NCBI RefSeq assembly: GCF_003323735.1
Contig: NZ_QOIM01000057.1
Location: 150,862-214,861 of the forward strand
DNA length: 64,000 bases
From: Streptomyces reniochalinae
GTDB lineage: Bacteria; Actinomycetota; Actinomycetes; Streptomycetales; Streptomycetaceae
Direction: 5' to 3'
Part shown: positions 7,483 to 16,803 of the stretch, piece by piece
Layout of the letters: every line of letters starts with the position of its first letter
Position numbering within the stretch: the stretch's first letter is position 1
The notes under the pieces: generated by a model
Told to the model about the DNA's origin: nothing
Databases searched by the model: none
What the model saw: the letters and a program-made list of their open reading frames with translations, nothing else
Program-made: the position numbers and the translations under genes

Positions 7483-8982
7483 TCACTGCCCGGCCGTCGA
7501 CATCTGGAAGGTGCGCAGCTCGGCTGCGAGCTCCTCGTGCACCCGGGCCTTGAGCAGCGTGCCGTGCTCGGTGTGCTCCTCGGAGAGGACCTCGCCCTGG
7601 CTGTGCACGCGGGAGACCAGCTTGCCCTCGGTGTAGGGCAGCAGCACCTCCAGCTCGACGGAGGGACGCGGCAGCTCGTCGTCGATCAGCTCCCGCAGCT
7701 CGTCGACGCCCTGCCCGGTGCGGGCCGAGACGACCAGAGCGTGCTTCTCGGTGCGCAGGAGCCGCTGCAGGACGAGCGGATCGGCGGCGTCGGCCTTGTT
7801 GATCACCACGATCTCCGGCACATCCGCCGCGCCCACGTCCCTGACCACCTCGCGCACGGCCGCCAGCTGCTCCTCCGGCGCCGGATGCGAGCCGTCCACC
7901 ACGTGCAGGATCAGGTCGGAGTCGCCGACCTCCTCCATGGTGGAGCGGAAGGCCTCCACCAGGTGGTGCGGAAGGTGACGTACGAAGCCGACCGTGTCAG
8001 CCAGTGTGTACGCCCGCCCGCTGGGGGTCTCGGCCTTGCGGATGGTCGGGTCCAGGGTGGCGAACAGCGCGTTCTCCACCAGGACACCGGCACCCGTCAG
8101 CCTGTTGAGCAGCGAGGACTTGCCCGCGTTGGTGTAGCCGGCGATGGCGACCGACGGAACCTTGTTGCGCCTGCGGTCCTGCCGCTGCACATCGCGGCCG
8201 GTCTTCATGTCCGCGATCTCCCGGCGCATCTTGGCCATCTTCTCGCGGATGCGGCGCCGGTCCGTCTCGATCTTCGTCTCACCCGGGCCGCGGGTGGCCA
8301 TACCGCCGCCCGCCGAGCCCGAGCCACCGCCACCCATCTGCCGGGAGAGCGACTGGCCCCAGCCGCGCAGCCTGGGAAGCATGTACTGCATCTGGGCCAG
8401 TGCGACCTGTGCCTTGCCCTCACGGGACTTGGCGTGCTGGGCGAAGATGTCGAGAATCAGCGCCGTCCGGTCGACGACCTTGACCTTGACGACGTCTTCG
8501 AGGTGGATGAGCTGGCCCGGGGTCAGCTCGCCGTCGCACACCACCGTGTCGGCGCCGGTCTCCAGGACGATGTCCCGCAGTTCCTCGGCCTTGCCGGAAC
8601 CGATGTAGGTTGCCGCGTCGGGCTTGTCCCGCCGCTGGATCACGCCGTCCAGCACGAGGGCGCCAGCGGTTTCGGCCAGCGCTGCCAGCTCGGCCAGGGA
8701 GTTGTCCGCGTCCTGCGCCGTACCGGAGGTCCAGACGCCGATCAGCACCACACGCTCCAGGCGGAGCTGCCGGTACTCGACCTCTGTGACGTCCTCCAGC
8801 TCGGTGGAGAGACCGGCCACTCGCCGCAGCGCCGCCCGCTCGGAGCGGTCGAACTGATCACCGTCACGGTTTTCGTCGAGCGTGTGACTCAGAGCGACGT
8901 CCTCTTCCATCAGGGCGTCGGCTCGGCGGTTCGTCTTGGCGATGCGCTGGCCGTTCTGTGGAAGGGAAGAGGAGAGGGTCAA
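7483..8982 (-). CDS. hflX: Ribosome-associated GTPase HflX
   Basis: 499 residues. HflX binds the 50S subunit and splits or rescues stalled ribosomes after heat or antibiotic stress. The N-terminal HflX domain carries TYIGSGKAEEL and VVCDGELTPGQ; a glycine-rich loop and coiled coil follow (GPGETKIETDRRRIREK). The GTPase domain has G1 GYTNAGKSSLLNRL near 281, the ATLDPT switch, DTVGF (G3) and NKAD (G4). The TTG start at 8982 has AAGGAT upstream. Streptomyces copies carry an extended N-terminus such as this one (about 60 residues before the core). Single-gene unit facing the protease gene; the M1 peptidase lies upstream on the same strand, 197 bases away. Confidence 0.95.
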   Translation of the reverse strand: MTLSSSLPQNGQRIAKTNRRADALMEEDVALSHTLDENRDGDQFDRSERAALRRVAGLSTELEDVTEVEYRQLRLERVVLIGVWTSGTAQDADNSLAELAALAETAGALVLDGVIQRRDKPDAATYIGSGKAEELRDIVLETGADTVVCDGELTPGQLIHLEDVVKVKVVDRTALILDIFAQHAKSREGKAQVALAQMQYMLPRLRGWGQSLSRQMGGGGSGSAGGGMATRGPGETKIETDRRRIREKMAKMRREIADMKTGRDVQRQDRRRNKVPSVAIAGYTNAGKSSLLNRLTGAGVLVENALFATLDPTIRKAETPSGRAYTLADTVGFVRHLPHHLVEAFRSTMEEVGDSDLILHVVDGSHPAPEEQLAAVREVVRDVGAADVPEIVVINKADAADPLVLQRLLRTEKHALVVSARTGQGVDELRELIDDELPRPSVELEVLLPYTEGKLVSRVHSQGEVLSEEHTEHGTLLKARVHEELAAELRTFQMSTAGQ

Positions 8983-9179
8983 GTGGATCCTTAGGGTCGA
9001 GAGACGATTCCGTACCCGTCACAACGCCCCGGCGCCGGGGAAGATTCCCCGGACGGCCCCGCTCTTGTGCCGTGGCCGTGCCGTGCCGCCGCGCCGTGCG
9101 GTCACCAGATGGTCGCACGGCGCAGCGACGGCGTCACCCGTATTTGACGCTCCCCGGCGGACGGTGTCCCTCTGCGGCC

Positions 9180-10778
9180 TCAGCCCTGGCCAGTGGGACG
9201 CTCGGCCGCCCGGGCGCCCTTGTCGACGGGGACCGGACTCTTCCCCGGTGTCTTCTCGGGAGATTTCCGCTGCTCGAGAGAGGTGCGCTGCTCCTCGGGA
9301 GACTTCTGCTTCCAGTCCGGGTGGCCCGGCATGGGCGGGGTGGTCTTCCCGTACAGCCACTTCTTCAAGAACGCGCTCTGGTCCTCGCCCGAGACCTGGC
9401 CGGCCAGCGCGATGAAGTCGCCCGTATCGGCGTTGCCGTCGCGGTACCGGTGCGTCCACTCACGCTCCAGACGGGCGAAGGCGTCCTCTCCGATCCGCTC
9501 ACGGAGCGCGTAGAGGACGACCGCCGAACCGTTGTAGACGATCGGACTGAACAGCTCGATCTTGCCGTCTCCCTGGGCGGGCAGCAGGGCCGCGGGCGGT
9601 CCGTATCGCTTGCGCCAGGAGTCCGACAGCTCGTAGGAGGCCCGTGCCCGTTCCTCGACCGTGAAGCCTCCCCGCTCGGCCGCGTAGCCCCACTCGTACC
9701 AGGTGGCGTGTCCCTCGTTCAGCCACAGGTCGGTCCACCTGTGGGGGCTGACGCTGTCGCCGAACCACTGATGCGCCAGCTCGTGCACCATCAGGGACTC
9801 CTTGTACCAGGACGGGTACGCGGGGTTGGCGAGCAGGTCGCTCTCGAACAGGGAGAGCGTCTGGGTCTCCAGCTCGAACCCCGTCTGCGCCTCGGCGGCC
9901 AGTACGCCGTAGTTCTCGAACGGGTACCGGCCGGCTCTCCGCTCCATCCAGGCGATCTGGTCGGAGGTCCGCTTCAGCCAGGGGGCGAGTGCCTTGCGCT
10001 GCTTGACAGGCACGACGTGACGCAGCGGCAGCCCGTGCGGGCCTGTCTCGTGCACGACGGTGGACCGGCCGATCGACACCTGGGCGAGCTCGGTGGCCAT
10101 GGGGTGGCCCATCCGGTAGGTCCAGACGGTGTCCTCGTTTCGGTCACCCGCGCGCGTCCGTCCCGCGGGCAGCCCGCCCGCCACGACGGTCAGTTCCTTC
10201 GGGGCGCGCACGTGGAAGGTGAACATCGCCTTGTCGGCGGGGTGGTCGTTGGAAGGGAAGACGCGGTGCGCGGCGTCGGCCTGGTTGGCCATGGCCAGCC
10301 CGTCCTTGGTACGGACCCAGCCGCCGTTCTTGGTTTTCGGGTCGCTGGTGTGCCTCACCTCGACGTGCAGCCAGGAGCCACGTCGAGGCGGCGTCCGGGG
10401 GGTGATGACCAGGTCCTGGCCGGCGCGTGCGTACTCGGCGGGCAGGCCGTTCACCTCGACGGAGCTGACTTTCCCGCCCGCGAAGTCCAGATTGAACCGT
10501 TCCATGCTCCCGGTGGTCACCTGTGCGTCGATACGGGTGCGCGCCGTGAGCGGCTTGCTGTTGTCGCCGCTGTAGTCGAAGGAGATGTCGTAGGCACGTA
10601 CGTCGTAGCCGGGGTTTCCCAGGTGGGGGAAGAGGTGGTCGCCGATCCCCGCGGGCCGGGGCGCCGGCAGCGTCGCACCGACGAGGGCGAGTGCGGCGGC
10701 GGTGACCGTACCGGCCACCGCGCAGCGGCGTGGGAGAGCGCGGGCACGGGCGCGAACTGTGTGGGCTGTACTGGCCAT
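9180..10778 (-). CDS. Secreted M1-family zinc aminopeptidase
   Basis: 532 residues. The N-terminus (RARALPRRCAVAGTVTAAAL) is a twin-Arg-free Sec-type signal peptide with a c-region around 35-45, so the enzyme is probably secreted or membrane-tethered. The M1 signature is intact: HELAHQWFG with zinc ligands near His331 and His335, and the third ligand Glu near 354 in LWLNEGHATWYEWG. A beta-sandwich N-terminal domain (about 50-230) precedes it, with FELETQTLSLF close to the active site as in leukotriene-A4-hydrolase-like M1 enzymes. The C-terminal 40 residues are charged and repetitive (QKSPEEQRTSLEQRKSPEK) and probably disordered. It should remove N-terminal residues from peptides outside the cell. 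Single gene between hflX and rshA. Confidence 0.92.
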   Translation of the reverse strand: MASTAHTVRARARALPRRCAVAGTVTAAALALVGATLPAPRPAGIGDHLFPHLGNPGYDVRAYDISFDYSGDNSKPLTARTRIDAQVTTGSMERFNLDFAGGKVSSVEVNGLPAEYARAGQDLVITPRTPPRRGSWLHVEVRHTSDPKTKNGGWVRTKDGLAMANQADAAHRVFPSNDHPADKAMFTFHVRAPKELTVVAGGLPAGRTRAGDRNEDTVWTYRMGHPMATELAQVSIGRSTVVHETGPHGLPLRHVVPVKQRKALAPWLKRTSDQIAWMERRAGRYPFENYGVLAAEAQTGFELETQTLSLFESDLLANPAYPSWYKESLMVHELAHQWFGDSVSPHRWTDLWLNEGHATWYEWGYAAERGGFTVEERARASYELSDSWRKRYGPPAALLPAQGDGKIELFSPIVYNGSAVVLYALRERIGEDAFARLEREWTHRYRDGNADTGDFIALAGQVSGEDQSAFLKKWLYGKTTPPMPGHPDWKQKSPEEQRTSLEQRKSPEKTPGKSPVPVDKGARAAERPTGQG

Positions 10779-10929
10779 GCGACATCGCTACCAGCGGCCG
10801 ACATCCGTGATGATCTTCCTCGCCCGCGTCCACCCGAAAGGGGACGCGAGTGAGTCCGGGCGAGCGTGGACGGCGGCACCGGGTGGCCACGGCGTGCCGG
10901 GCGGTCCACCTGCCCTGTCCCTGTGCGGG

Positions 10930-13605
10930 TCAGTTCACGACGGCCCTGCGGGCGGAACGGCTGACGTCGTAGACCCCGGGCACGCGGCGCATCGCGCGCA
11001 TCAGCGCCGGCAGCCCGGCGGCGTCGGGGAGTTGGAGGGTGTAGGTGTGCCGCACCCGCTGTTCGCGCGGCGGTTCGACGTCGGCCGCGACGACCGCCGC
11101 GCCGTGCACCGCGATGGTCTCGGTGAGGTCGGCGAGCAGCCGGGGGCGTCCGAACGCCTCGGCCCGCAGTGTCACACGGCATCCGGCCGCGCCCTGCTCC
11201 CAGCGCACCGGCAGGGGCAGACGGCCGTCCGAGGCCATCCGCGCCACCGACTGGCAGCTGTCCCTGTGGACTGTGACGGCCCCGCCGCGCACGGGGAATC
11301 CGGTCACCGCGTCGGTCGGCACCGGAGTGCAACAGCGGGCCAGCCGTACCGGCGTGTCCGGACGTCCAGGCACCACCGGAACGTTCTCCGCGTACCGCTC
11401 GCCCCGGTGCCCCGCGCGCCTGCCGGACCGCTCCCCTCGCGCCCCCCGCACGGTGTGTTGCGCGGTGGCGTCACGACGGGCCTCCCCGGCGCCTTTGGCG
11501 GGGACCGCGCTTCGCCCCGCCGCGGTGGGCGCGGGGCCGACACCCGTGCGGGAGGCCGCTTTCGCCTCAGGGGCGGCAGCGCGGGCCGTGTCCGCCGCGG
11601 CTTCCGGGTCCGAGCCGGCGGCGGAGTGGGAGCCCGGGGCGGGGGCGGTGCCGATGCCGGCGTCGTCGGTGGCGCCCGCGTGCGGCGGCGGCTCCGCGAC
11701 CGCCCCCGCGTGCACAGCGGCATCCAAGTCCGTACCCACGCCCACTGGTGTGTCCGCGTCCGTGGCGGGTCCCGCGGCCGTGTCCACGTCCTGGCTCGCC
11801 CCCGGGGCAGCGTCCGGGGCCGCTTGCGCGTCCCCGTCAGCCTCCGTGCGGAGGCTGGAGTCGGCGGCCGTACGGCGGTCGGAGTTACCGGCCGTACTGA
11901 AGCCGGAATTGCCGGCCGTACGGAAGCCGGAAGGACGCGTCACGTCGTCGGCGGCGGTGACGCGGGGCTCGGCGGCCGTCCCGTCCGCGGCGGCCTGCGC
12001 CGCCTCGCCGTGGGCCGCCAGCCACTTCCGAATGGCGATCCGGGCAGACGGCGTCCTGACGTGGTCGAGCCACTGCGGAGACGGCCCCGACGGGCTGCCC
12101 TGGCTGGGCTCCAGGAAGAGCTGGAGCGCGTCTCCGTCCAGCAGCACCGTGGTGAGGGCGGCCAGCCGTCCGTTGACGCGCGCCCCGATGCAGCGGTGTC
12201 CGTCCTGGCCGAGCCGGGCGTAGGCCGCGTCGACACAGGTGGCGCCCGCGGGCAGCGGCAGCGGGCCGGACCCGAAGTCCTCTGTGCCGGGGACCGCGCA
12301 GTAGACGGTGATCTCCAGATCCTGCGCCAGCTCGTCGCGCAGTTCCTGCCAGAAGGTGTTCGGGTCGGGGGCGTCGCTCTGCCACTCCAGGAGGCGCGAG
12401 AGCCAGCCCGGCCGCGTCGGGTCGACGCGCTCCCCCGTACCGTCCCCTTCGGCCGCGGAACCCGTCCCCACGGCACCGGCCCCTGCGGCTCCCTCATGGG
12501 CCGCCTCCGCCGTGGCGGCAGCGTGGGGGTCGCCCAGGGCGATGACTCCGGTCTCGGCCACCTGGTGCATGCGCCGGGTACGCACCAGGACCTCTGCGAC
12601 CCGGCCGTCCTCGTCGGCGATCGCGGTGTGCAGCGACTGGTAGAGGTTGAACTTGGGAACGGCGATGAAGTCCTTGAACTCGGACACCAGCGGGGCGAAA
12701 CAGGTGTGCAGCTCGCCGAGGGTGGCGTAGCAGTCGGCGTCCTCGTCCACGAGGACGAGCAGGCGCGCGAAGTCGCAGTCGCCGAGCTGGCCGCGTTTGA
12801 GGCGCAGCCGGTGGACCGAGACGGTGTGGCGGGGGCGGATGAGCACCTGGGCGACGACCCCGGCGTCCCGCAGCGTCCGGCGCACCTGGGCGGCGAGTCC
12901 GGTCAGCGGGTCGGGGCGCGTGTTGTGCTCGCGGATCAACTCGCGGGTGCTGCGATGCTCCTCCGGCCGCAGCACCGCGAAGACCAGATCCTCCAGCTCG
13001 CTCTTGAGGGCCTGGATGCCGAGCCGTTCGGCGAGCGGAATGAGCACGTCGCTGGTGACCTTGGCGATGCGGACCTGTTTCTCGCGCCGCATGACGCCGA
13101 GGGTGCGCATGTTGTGCAGCCGGTCGGCCAGTTTGATCGACATGACGCGTACGTCGTTGCCCGTGGCGAGCAGCATCTTGCGGAACGTCTCGGGCTCCGC
13201 GGCCGAGCCGTAGTCGACCTTCTCCAGCTTGGTGACGCCGTCCACCAGGTAGCACACCTGATCGCCGAACTCGCTGCGCACCTGGTCGAGCGTGACCGCG
13301 GTGTCCTCGACGGTGTCGTGCAGCAGCGACGCCGTCAGGGTGGTGGTCTCCGCACCGAGCTGGGCGAGCAGAAGGGTGACCGCGAGAGGGTGCGTGATGT
13401 AGGGCTCGCCGCTCTTGCGCATCTGCCCGCGGTGGGAGGACTCCGCCAGTACGTACGCCCTGCGCAGGGGACGCAGATCGGCGCGCGGATGGTGGGCCCT
13501 GTGCACCTTGGCGACGTGCTCGATGGCGTCCGGCAGGGAGTCCCTCGGCGCGGCGCCCAGCAGTGCCACTCTGCTCAGCTTCCGCAGACCGCGCACCGCG
13601 CTCAT
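10930..13605 (-). CDS. rshA: RelA/SpoT-family (p)ppGpp synthetase/hydrolase homologue RshA
   Basis: About 891 residues. Domains: HD hydrolase (about 45-200, with MRKSGEPYITHPLAV and LLHDTVEDT, both metal-binding motifs intact), synthetase-like domain (about 250-375), TGS (about 435-500), a low-complexity Ala/Asp/Thr-rich linker of ~220 residues (about 545-770), and a C-terminal ACT domain. The synthetase domain keeps FKDFIAVPKFNLYQSLHT, an Asp in CDFARLLVLVDE and a Glu in EVLVRT, but departs from typical RelA elsewhere: RPRHTVSVHRL, and AETGVIALGDPH where RelA has AEYGIAAHWKYK. So hydrolysis looks safe and synthesis may be weak or conditional. It matches S. coelicolor rshA, the second RelA/SpoT gene of that species. 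I prefer the ATG at 13605, with GGGAGG five bases upstream, over the in-frame GTG at 13611. Confidence 0.93.
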   Translation of the reverse strand: MSAVRGLRKLSRVALLGAAPRDSLPDAIEHVAKVHRAHHPRADLRPLRRAYVLAESSHRGQMRKSGEPYITHPLAVTLLLAQLGAETTTLTASLLHDTVEDTAVTLDQVRSEFGDQVCYLVDGVTKLEKVDYGSAAEPETFRKMLLATGNDVRVMSIKLADRLHNMRTLGVMRREKQVRIAKVTSDVLIPLAERLGIQALKSELEDLVFAVLRPEEHRSTRELIREHNTRPDPLTGLAAQVRRTLRDAGVVAQVLIRPRHTVSVHRLRLKRGQLGDCDFARLLVLVDEDADCYATLGELHTCFAPLVSEFKDFIAVPKFNLYQSLHTAIADEDGRVAEVLVRTRRMHQVAETGVIALGDPHAAATAEAAHEGAAGAGAVGTGSAAEGDGTGERVDPTRPGWLSRLLEWQSDAPDPNTFWQELRDELAQDLEITVYCAVPGTEDFGSGPLPLPAGATCVDAAYARLGQDGHRCIGARVNGRLAALTTVLLDGDALQLFLEPSQGSPSGPSPQWLDHVRTPSARIAIRKWLAAHGEAAQAAADGTAAEPRVTAADDVTRPSGFRTAGNSGFSTAGNSDRRTAADSSLRTEADGDAQAAPDAAPGASQDVDTAAGPATDADTPVGVGTDLDAAVHAGAVAEPPPHAGATDDAGIGTAPAPGSHSAAGSDPEAAADTARAAAPEAKAASRTGVGPAPTAAGRSAVPAKGAGEARRDATAQHTVRGARGERSGRRAGHRGERYAENVPVVPGRPDTPVRLARCCTPVPTDAVTGFPVRGGAVTVHRDSCQSVARMASDGRLPLPVRWEQGAAGCRVTLRAEAFGRPRLLADLTETIAVHGAAVVAADVEPPREQRVRHTYTLQLPDAAGLPALMRAMRRVPGVYDVSRSARRAVVN

Positions 13606-13768
13606 GGGCACCTCCCGCTCCTGCCGCGCCCCCGGGCCGGGGCTGTGATGCTACCGACCCCACCACGCGCCCCTGACCGACTCCGGCTCAGGGTGAGCCG
13701 TATCACCCCATCGTGCGACGCCGCGCGGTCGGCGTCGTACCGCCGCCCCTGCCTCGCGGCGGCCACCC

Positions 13769-14653
13769 TTACGCCAGCAGGGCGGGGTCGATCCGGCCCT
13801 CGGCGACGATCACGGCGGGGCCGGTCATCTCGATCTCCCCGTCGGCCCGCTCGGTGATCTCCAGACGTCCGCCGGGCACCTCGACCGTGTACGTCACAGG
13901 GGCGCCGTCCTCGCGCGGGTCGAAACCGTCTCTGCGGGCGGCGGCCACCATCACGGCACAGGCGCCGGTGCCGCAGGAGCGCGTCTCGCCCGCGCCTCGT
14001 TCGTGTACCCGGAGCGCGACGTGCCGCGGGCCCCTGGCCACGACGAACTCGACATTGACACCGTCGGGGTAGGCGGTCGCCGGCCACACCTCGGGGGCGT
14101 CCAGCAGCCGCCCCGCCTCCGCCAGGTCCGCCACGAAGGCGACGGCGTGCGGGTTGCCCATTCCGACCTTGCGCACCGGCCAGGTGCGCCCGGCGGCATG
14201 CACGGTGATCTCGCCGTCCGCCCCATCCCGGGCTTCGGGCAGCTCGGCGCTGCCCATGCCGACGGTGACGTCGCCGCCGTTCTTGGCGATGTGGGCCCGG
14301 CGTACACCCGCGCGGGTCGCGAGCGCGACGTCACCGGGCTCGGCCAGCCCTGCGCGCTCCAGGTAGCGGGCGAAGACCCGGGCGCCGTTGCCGCACATCT
14401 CGGCGACGGAGCCGTCGCTGTTGCGGTAGTCCATGAACCACTCGGCGTCGCCGGCCATGGACCTGGCCTCCGGATGCGCCGCCGCGCGGACGACGCGGAG
14501 CACGCCGTCGGCACCGATGCCCGCCCTGCGGTCGCACAGCCGTGCCACCGCCCGCGGGGACAGGTCGAGCACGCCGTCCGGGTCCGGAATGATCACGAAG
14601 TCGTTCTCGGTGCCGTGGCCTTTGAGGAACGGCACACCTGGTGCGCTGGTCAC
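13769..14653 (-). CDS. dapF: Diaminopimelate epimerase
   Basis: 294 residues. DapF interconverts LL- and meso-diaminopimelate, supplying lysine and, in Streptomyces, the LL-DAP peptidoglycan pathway. Both catalytic cysteines are present: EMCGNGARVFARYL near 87 and SCGTGACAVMVAAA near 225-232. FLKGHGTENDFVII at the N-terminus and GMGNPHAVAF are family signatures. I chose the GTG at 14653 (MTSAPGVPFLKGHG); the open frame continues upstream but without family sequence. It lies on the minus strand between a small membrane protein upstream and rshA downstream, with 163 bases to rshA. Confidence 0.95.
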   Translation of the reverse strand: MTSAPGVPFLKGHGTENDFVIIPDPDGVLDLSPRAVARLCDRRAGIGADGVLRVVRAAAHPEARSMAGDAEWFMDYRNSDGSVAEMCGNGARVFARYLERAGLAEPGDVALATRAGVRRAHIAKNGGDVTVGMGSAELPEARDGADGEITVHAAGRTWPVRKVGMGNPHAVAFVADLAEAGRLLDAPEVWPATAYPDGVNVEFVVARGPRHVALRVHERGAGETRSCGTGACAVMVAAARRDGFDPREDGAPVTYTVEVPGGRLEITERADGEIEMTGPAVIVAEGRIDPALLA

Positions 14654-14875
14654 ACCGCCGATCGTACGGGAGGCGTGGCCGAAGCGCGGAACGGGCCGAG
14701 CCGCCGTGCTTCCGCAGGTCAGGTCACCTGGCGGACTGGCCGGATCGGGTCGCCGGCCGTACCTGGCGCTGGCGGGTCTGTGGCGGCCGTGCCGGAGCCG
14801 TTGGCGGCCCCCAAGGGTCCGCGGGGTCCGTGCCCGGTCGGTAACGCCCCGCAAGGGCGCGCGGGCCCTGCCCGG

Positions 14876-15541
14876 TCAGTGGCGGAGACGGTCGATGCGC
14901 CACACGGCGAGCACCACGAGGGTGCACAGCACCACGGCGTAGCAGAGGACCACCCGCCAGTCGGGACGTCCGCCCGAGCCGCGCGCCGGGAGCCCCGGCC
15001 AGGTGTGCCCCACCCTGCGGGCCGCCATCACGCCCCAGCCCGCCGCGCAGCCGCACAGCAGGAACCCGAGCATGGAGACCACGGCGCCCGAGCTGCCGCC
15101 CGGCTCGAAAGCCAGCGGGAAGGCGAACATCAGCGAGCCGAGAGCGCCGAGGATCACGATGGGGGCGAGCTGCCACAGGCGCAGCTTGCGCTGCGGCCGC
15201 AGCTCGTGCGGCTCGACCGGCGGGCCGGCGGCCATGGAGTCCTCCCCCGTCGCCTCCTGCGCCGGGTCGGCGACGCTGTCCGGGACGGCCGAGCGCTCCG
15301 GGACGGCGATGCGGTCCTCGTCAGCGTCACGGTCGGGGTCGGTACCGCTCTCCGGAGCGGAGCCGGCCGGTGCGCCGGGAGCGGACGGCCGGTCGGAGGC
15401 GGACGGCCGGTCGGGGCCGGGCGACCGCTCGGGGCCGGCCTCCGGTTCCCGCTCGCCCCGCTCGGTGTCAGCGAAGGACTCGCGGTCGGCACAAGGCCCG
15501 GTGTCCGCCGCCGAGGAGTTGTCGCGAGGGCCGGCCTCCAT
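14876..15541 (-). CDS. Hypothetical membrane protein with acidic disordered N-terminus
   Basis: 221 residues, no family recognised. The first ~110 residues are Pro/Ser/Asp/Glu-rich and look disordered, with short near-repeats such as PDRPSASDRPSA. Three hydrophobic segments follow: WQLAPIVILGALGSLMFAF, VVSMLGFLLCGCAAGWGVMA and WRVVLCYAVVLCTLVVLAVW. These suggest three transmembrane helices with the acidic tail in the cytoplasm. The ATG at 15541 has GGGAGGG nine bases upstream, which I prefer over the TTG at 15580. It sits between miaA (upstream) and dapF on the same strand, about 110 and 220 bases away, and could be part of a miaA-dapF transcript. Confidence 0.75.
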   Translation of the reverse strand: MEAGPRDNSSAADTGPCADRESFADTERGEREPEAGPERSPGPDRPSASDRPSAPGAPAGSAPESGTDPDRDADEDRIAVPERSAVPDSVADPAQEATGEDSMAAGPPVEPHELRPQRKLRLWQLAPIVILGALGSLMFAFPLAFEPGGSSGAVVSMLGFLLCGCAAGWGVMAARRVGHTWPGLPARGSGGRPDWRVVLCYAVVLCTLVVLAVWRIDRLRH

Positions 15542-15649
15542 TGCCACACGCCCTCCCAACTCCGGTTTTATGGATCCCAACGATGGACGATAATGGCACG
15601 CCCGCGGTAACGGGACGGTTGCGCAGGGCTTCCCGATGCCATCACGTGA

Positions 15650-16621
15650 TCAGGCTGTAACCGCGCGCGTCAGCAACGCCAGCGCCGCACCCGGCAGTTC
15701 CCGCCTGTCGGCAGCCGCACCACTGAGCCAGTTCACCCGTGGATCGCGGCGAAACCAGGAATCCTGGCGGCGCGCGAAGCGCTTGGTGGCGCGGATGGTG
15801 ACCTCGCGCGCCTCTTCGAGGGAACACTCGCCCGCGAGGGCAGCGAGAACCTGTTGGTATCCGAGGGCACGAGGGGCCGTGCGCCCCTCCCGCAAACCCC
15901 GCTTCTCCAGCTCCCGCACCTCGTCGACCAGCCCGGCCTCCCACATCAGGTCCACGCGGCGGGCGATCCTCTCGTCCAGCTCCGGCCTGGCGACGTCGAC
16001 GCCTATCTGCACGGTCTCGTAGACGGACTCGTGGCTCGGCAGATGCGCCGTGAACGGTCGCCCGGTGATCTCGATGACCTCCAGGGCGCGGACGATGCGG
16101 CGGCCGTTGCCGGGCAGGATCGCCCGGGCCGCCTGAGGGTCGGCCGCGGCCAGGCGGGCATGGAGCTCGCCGGAGCCCCGCTCGGCCAGTTCCGCCTCCA
16201 GCCTGGCCCGCACCCCGGGGTCGGTACCGGGGAACTCCATCGCGTCGAGTGCCCCGCGGACGTACAGGCCCGAGCCGCCGACCAGCACGGGCACCCGCCC
16301 CTGGGCGCGCAGCCTGTCGATCTCGGCTCGGGCCATCCGCTGGTACTCCGCGACGCTCGCCGCCTCGGTGACGTCCCAGATGTCGAGCAGGTGGTGCGGC
16401 ACGCCCTTCCGCTCCGGCAGGGTCAGCTTCGCGGTGCCGATGTCCATCCCGCGGTACAGCTGCATCGAGTCGGCGTTGACGACCTCGCCGCCCAGCTCTT
16501 GGGCGAGGAAGACGCCCAGGTCGGACTTGCCGGCCGCGGTGGGCCCCACGACGGCGACGACGGGCGGCGCGTCCTGCGGGGGAACCGGCGAGGTGGGCGG
16601 GGTGGCGGCATGGACGTTCAC
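15650..16621 (-). CDS. miaA: tRNA dimethylallyltransferase MiaA
   Basis: 323 residues, usual length. MiaA transfers a dimethylallyl group to N6 of A37 in tRNAs that read codons beginning with U. Motifs: P-loop VGPTAAGKSDLG near 25-35, NADSMQLYRGMDIGTAK, the LLDIWDVTEAASVAEYQ substrate segment, VLVGGSGLYVRGAL, and the C-terminal RTAPRALGYQQVL, then TKRFARRQDSWFRRDPR. The GTG start at 16621 gives MNVHAATPP. Its product is the substrate for MiaB, whose gene lies about 2 kb to the right in the same orientation. In Streptomyces the target tRNAs include the developmental bldA tRNA (codon UUA), so this pair could influence differentiation (inference). Confidence 0.96.
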   Translation of the reverse strand: MNVHAATPPTSPVPPQDAPPVVAVVGPTAAGKSDLGVFLAQELGGEVVNADSMQLYRGMDIGTAKLTLPERKGVPHHLLDIWDVTEAASVAEYQRMARAEIDRLRAQGRVPVLVGGSGLYVRGALDAMEFPGTDPGVRARLEAELAERGSGELHARLAAADPQAARAILPGNGRRIVRALEVIEITGRPFTAHLPSHESVYETVQIGVDVARPELDERIARRVDLMWEAGLVDEVRELEKRGLREGRTAPRALGYQQVLAALAGECSLEEAREVTIRATKRFARRQDSWFRRDPRVNWLSGAAADRRELPGAALALLTRAVTA

Positions 16622-16803
16622 CCGTCAAGTCTCGCAAACCTGGTTGCGGCTTCTCGAACGAGCGACGTGACGCGGCATCTTCGGGGTCGTTGCCCGATGC
16701 GAGGTTCCGACAGCCGGTTTCCGCACCGGTGCCCTGGGGCGACGCAATGGGACGCTCCGCGAGGCGCGGGATTTCGCCCACACGAGTATGGTCTGGAGTA
16801 GAT

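Noticed and set aside
7537..8994. 485-codon plus-strand frame opposite hflX
   Set aside because: Antisense shadow of hflX, which has all GTPase motifs on the minus strand.
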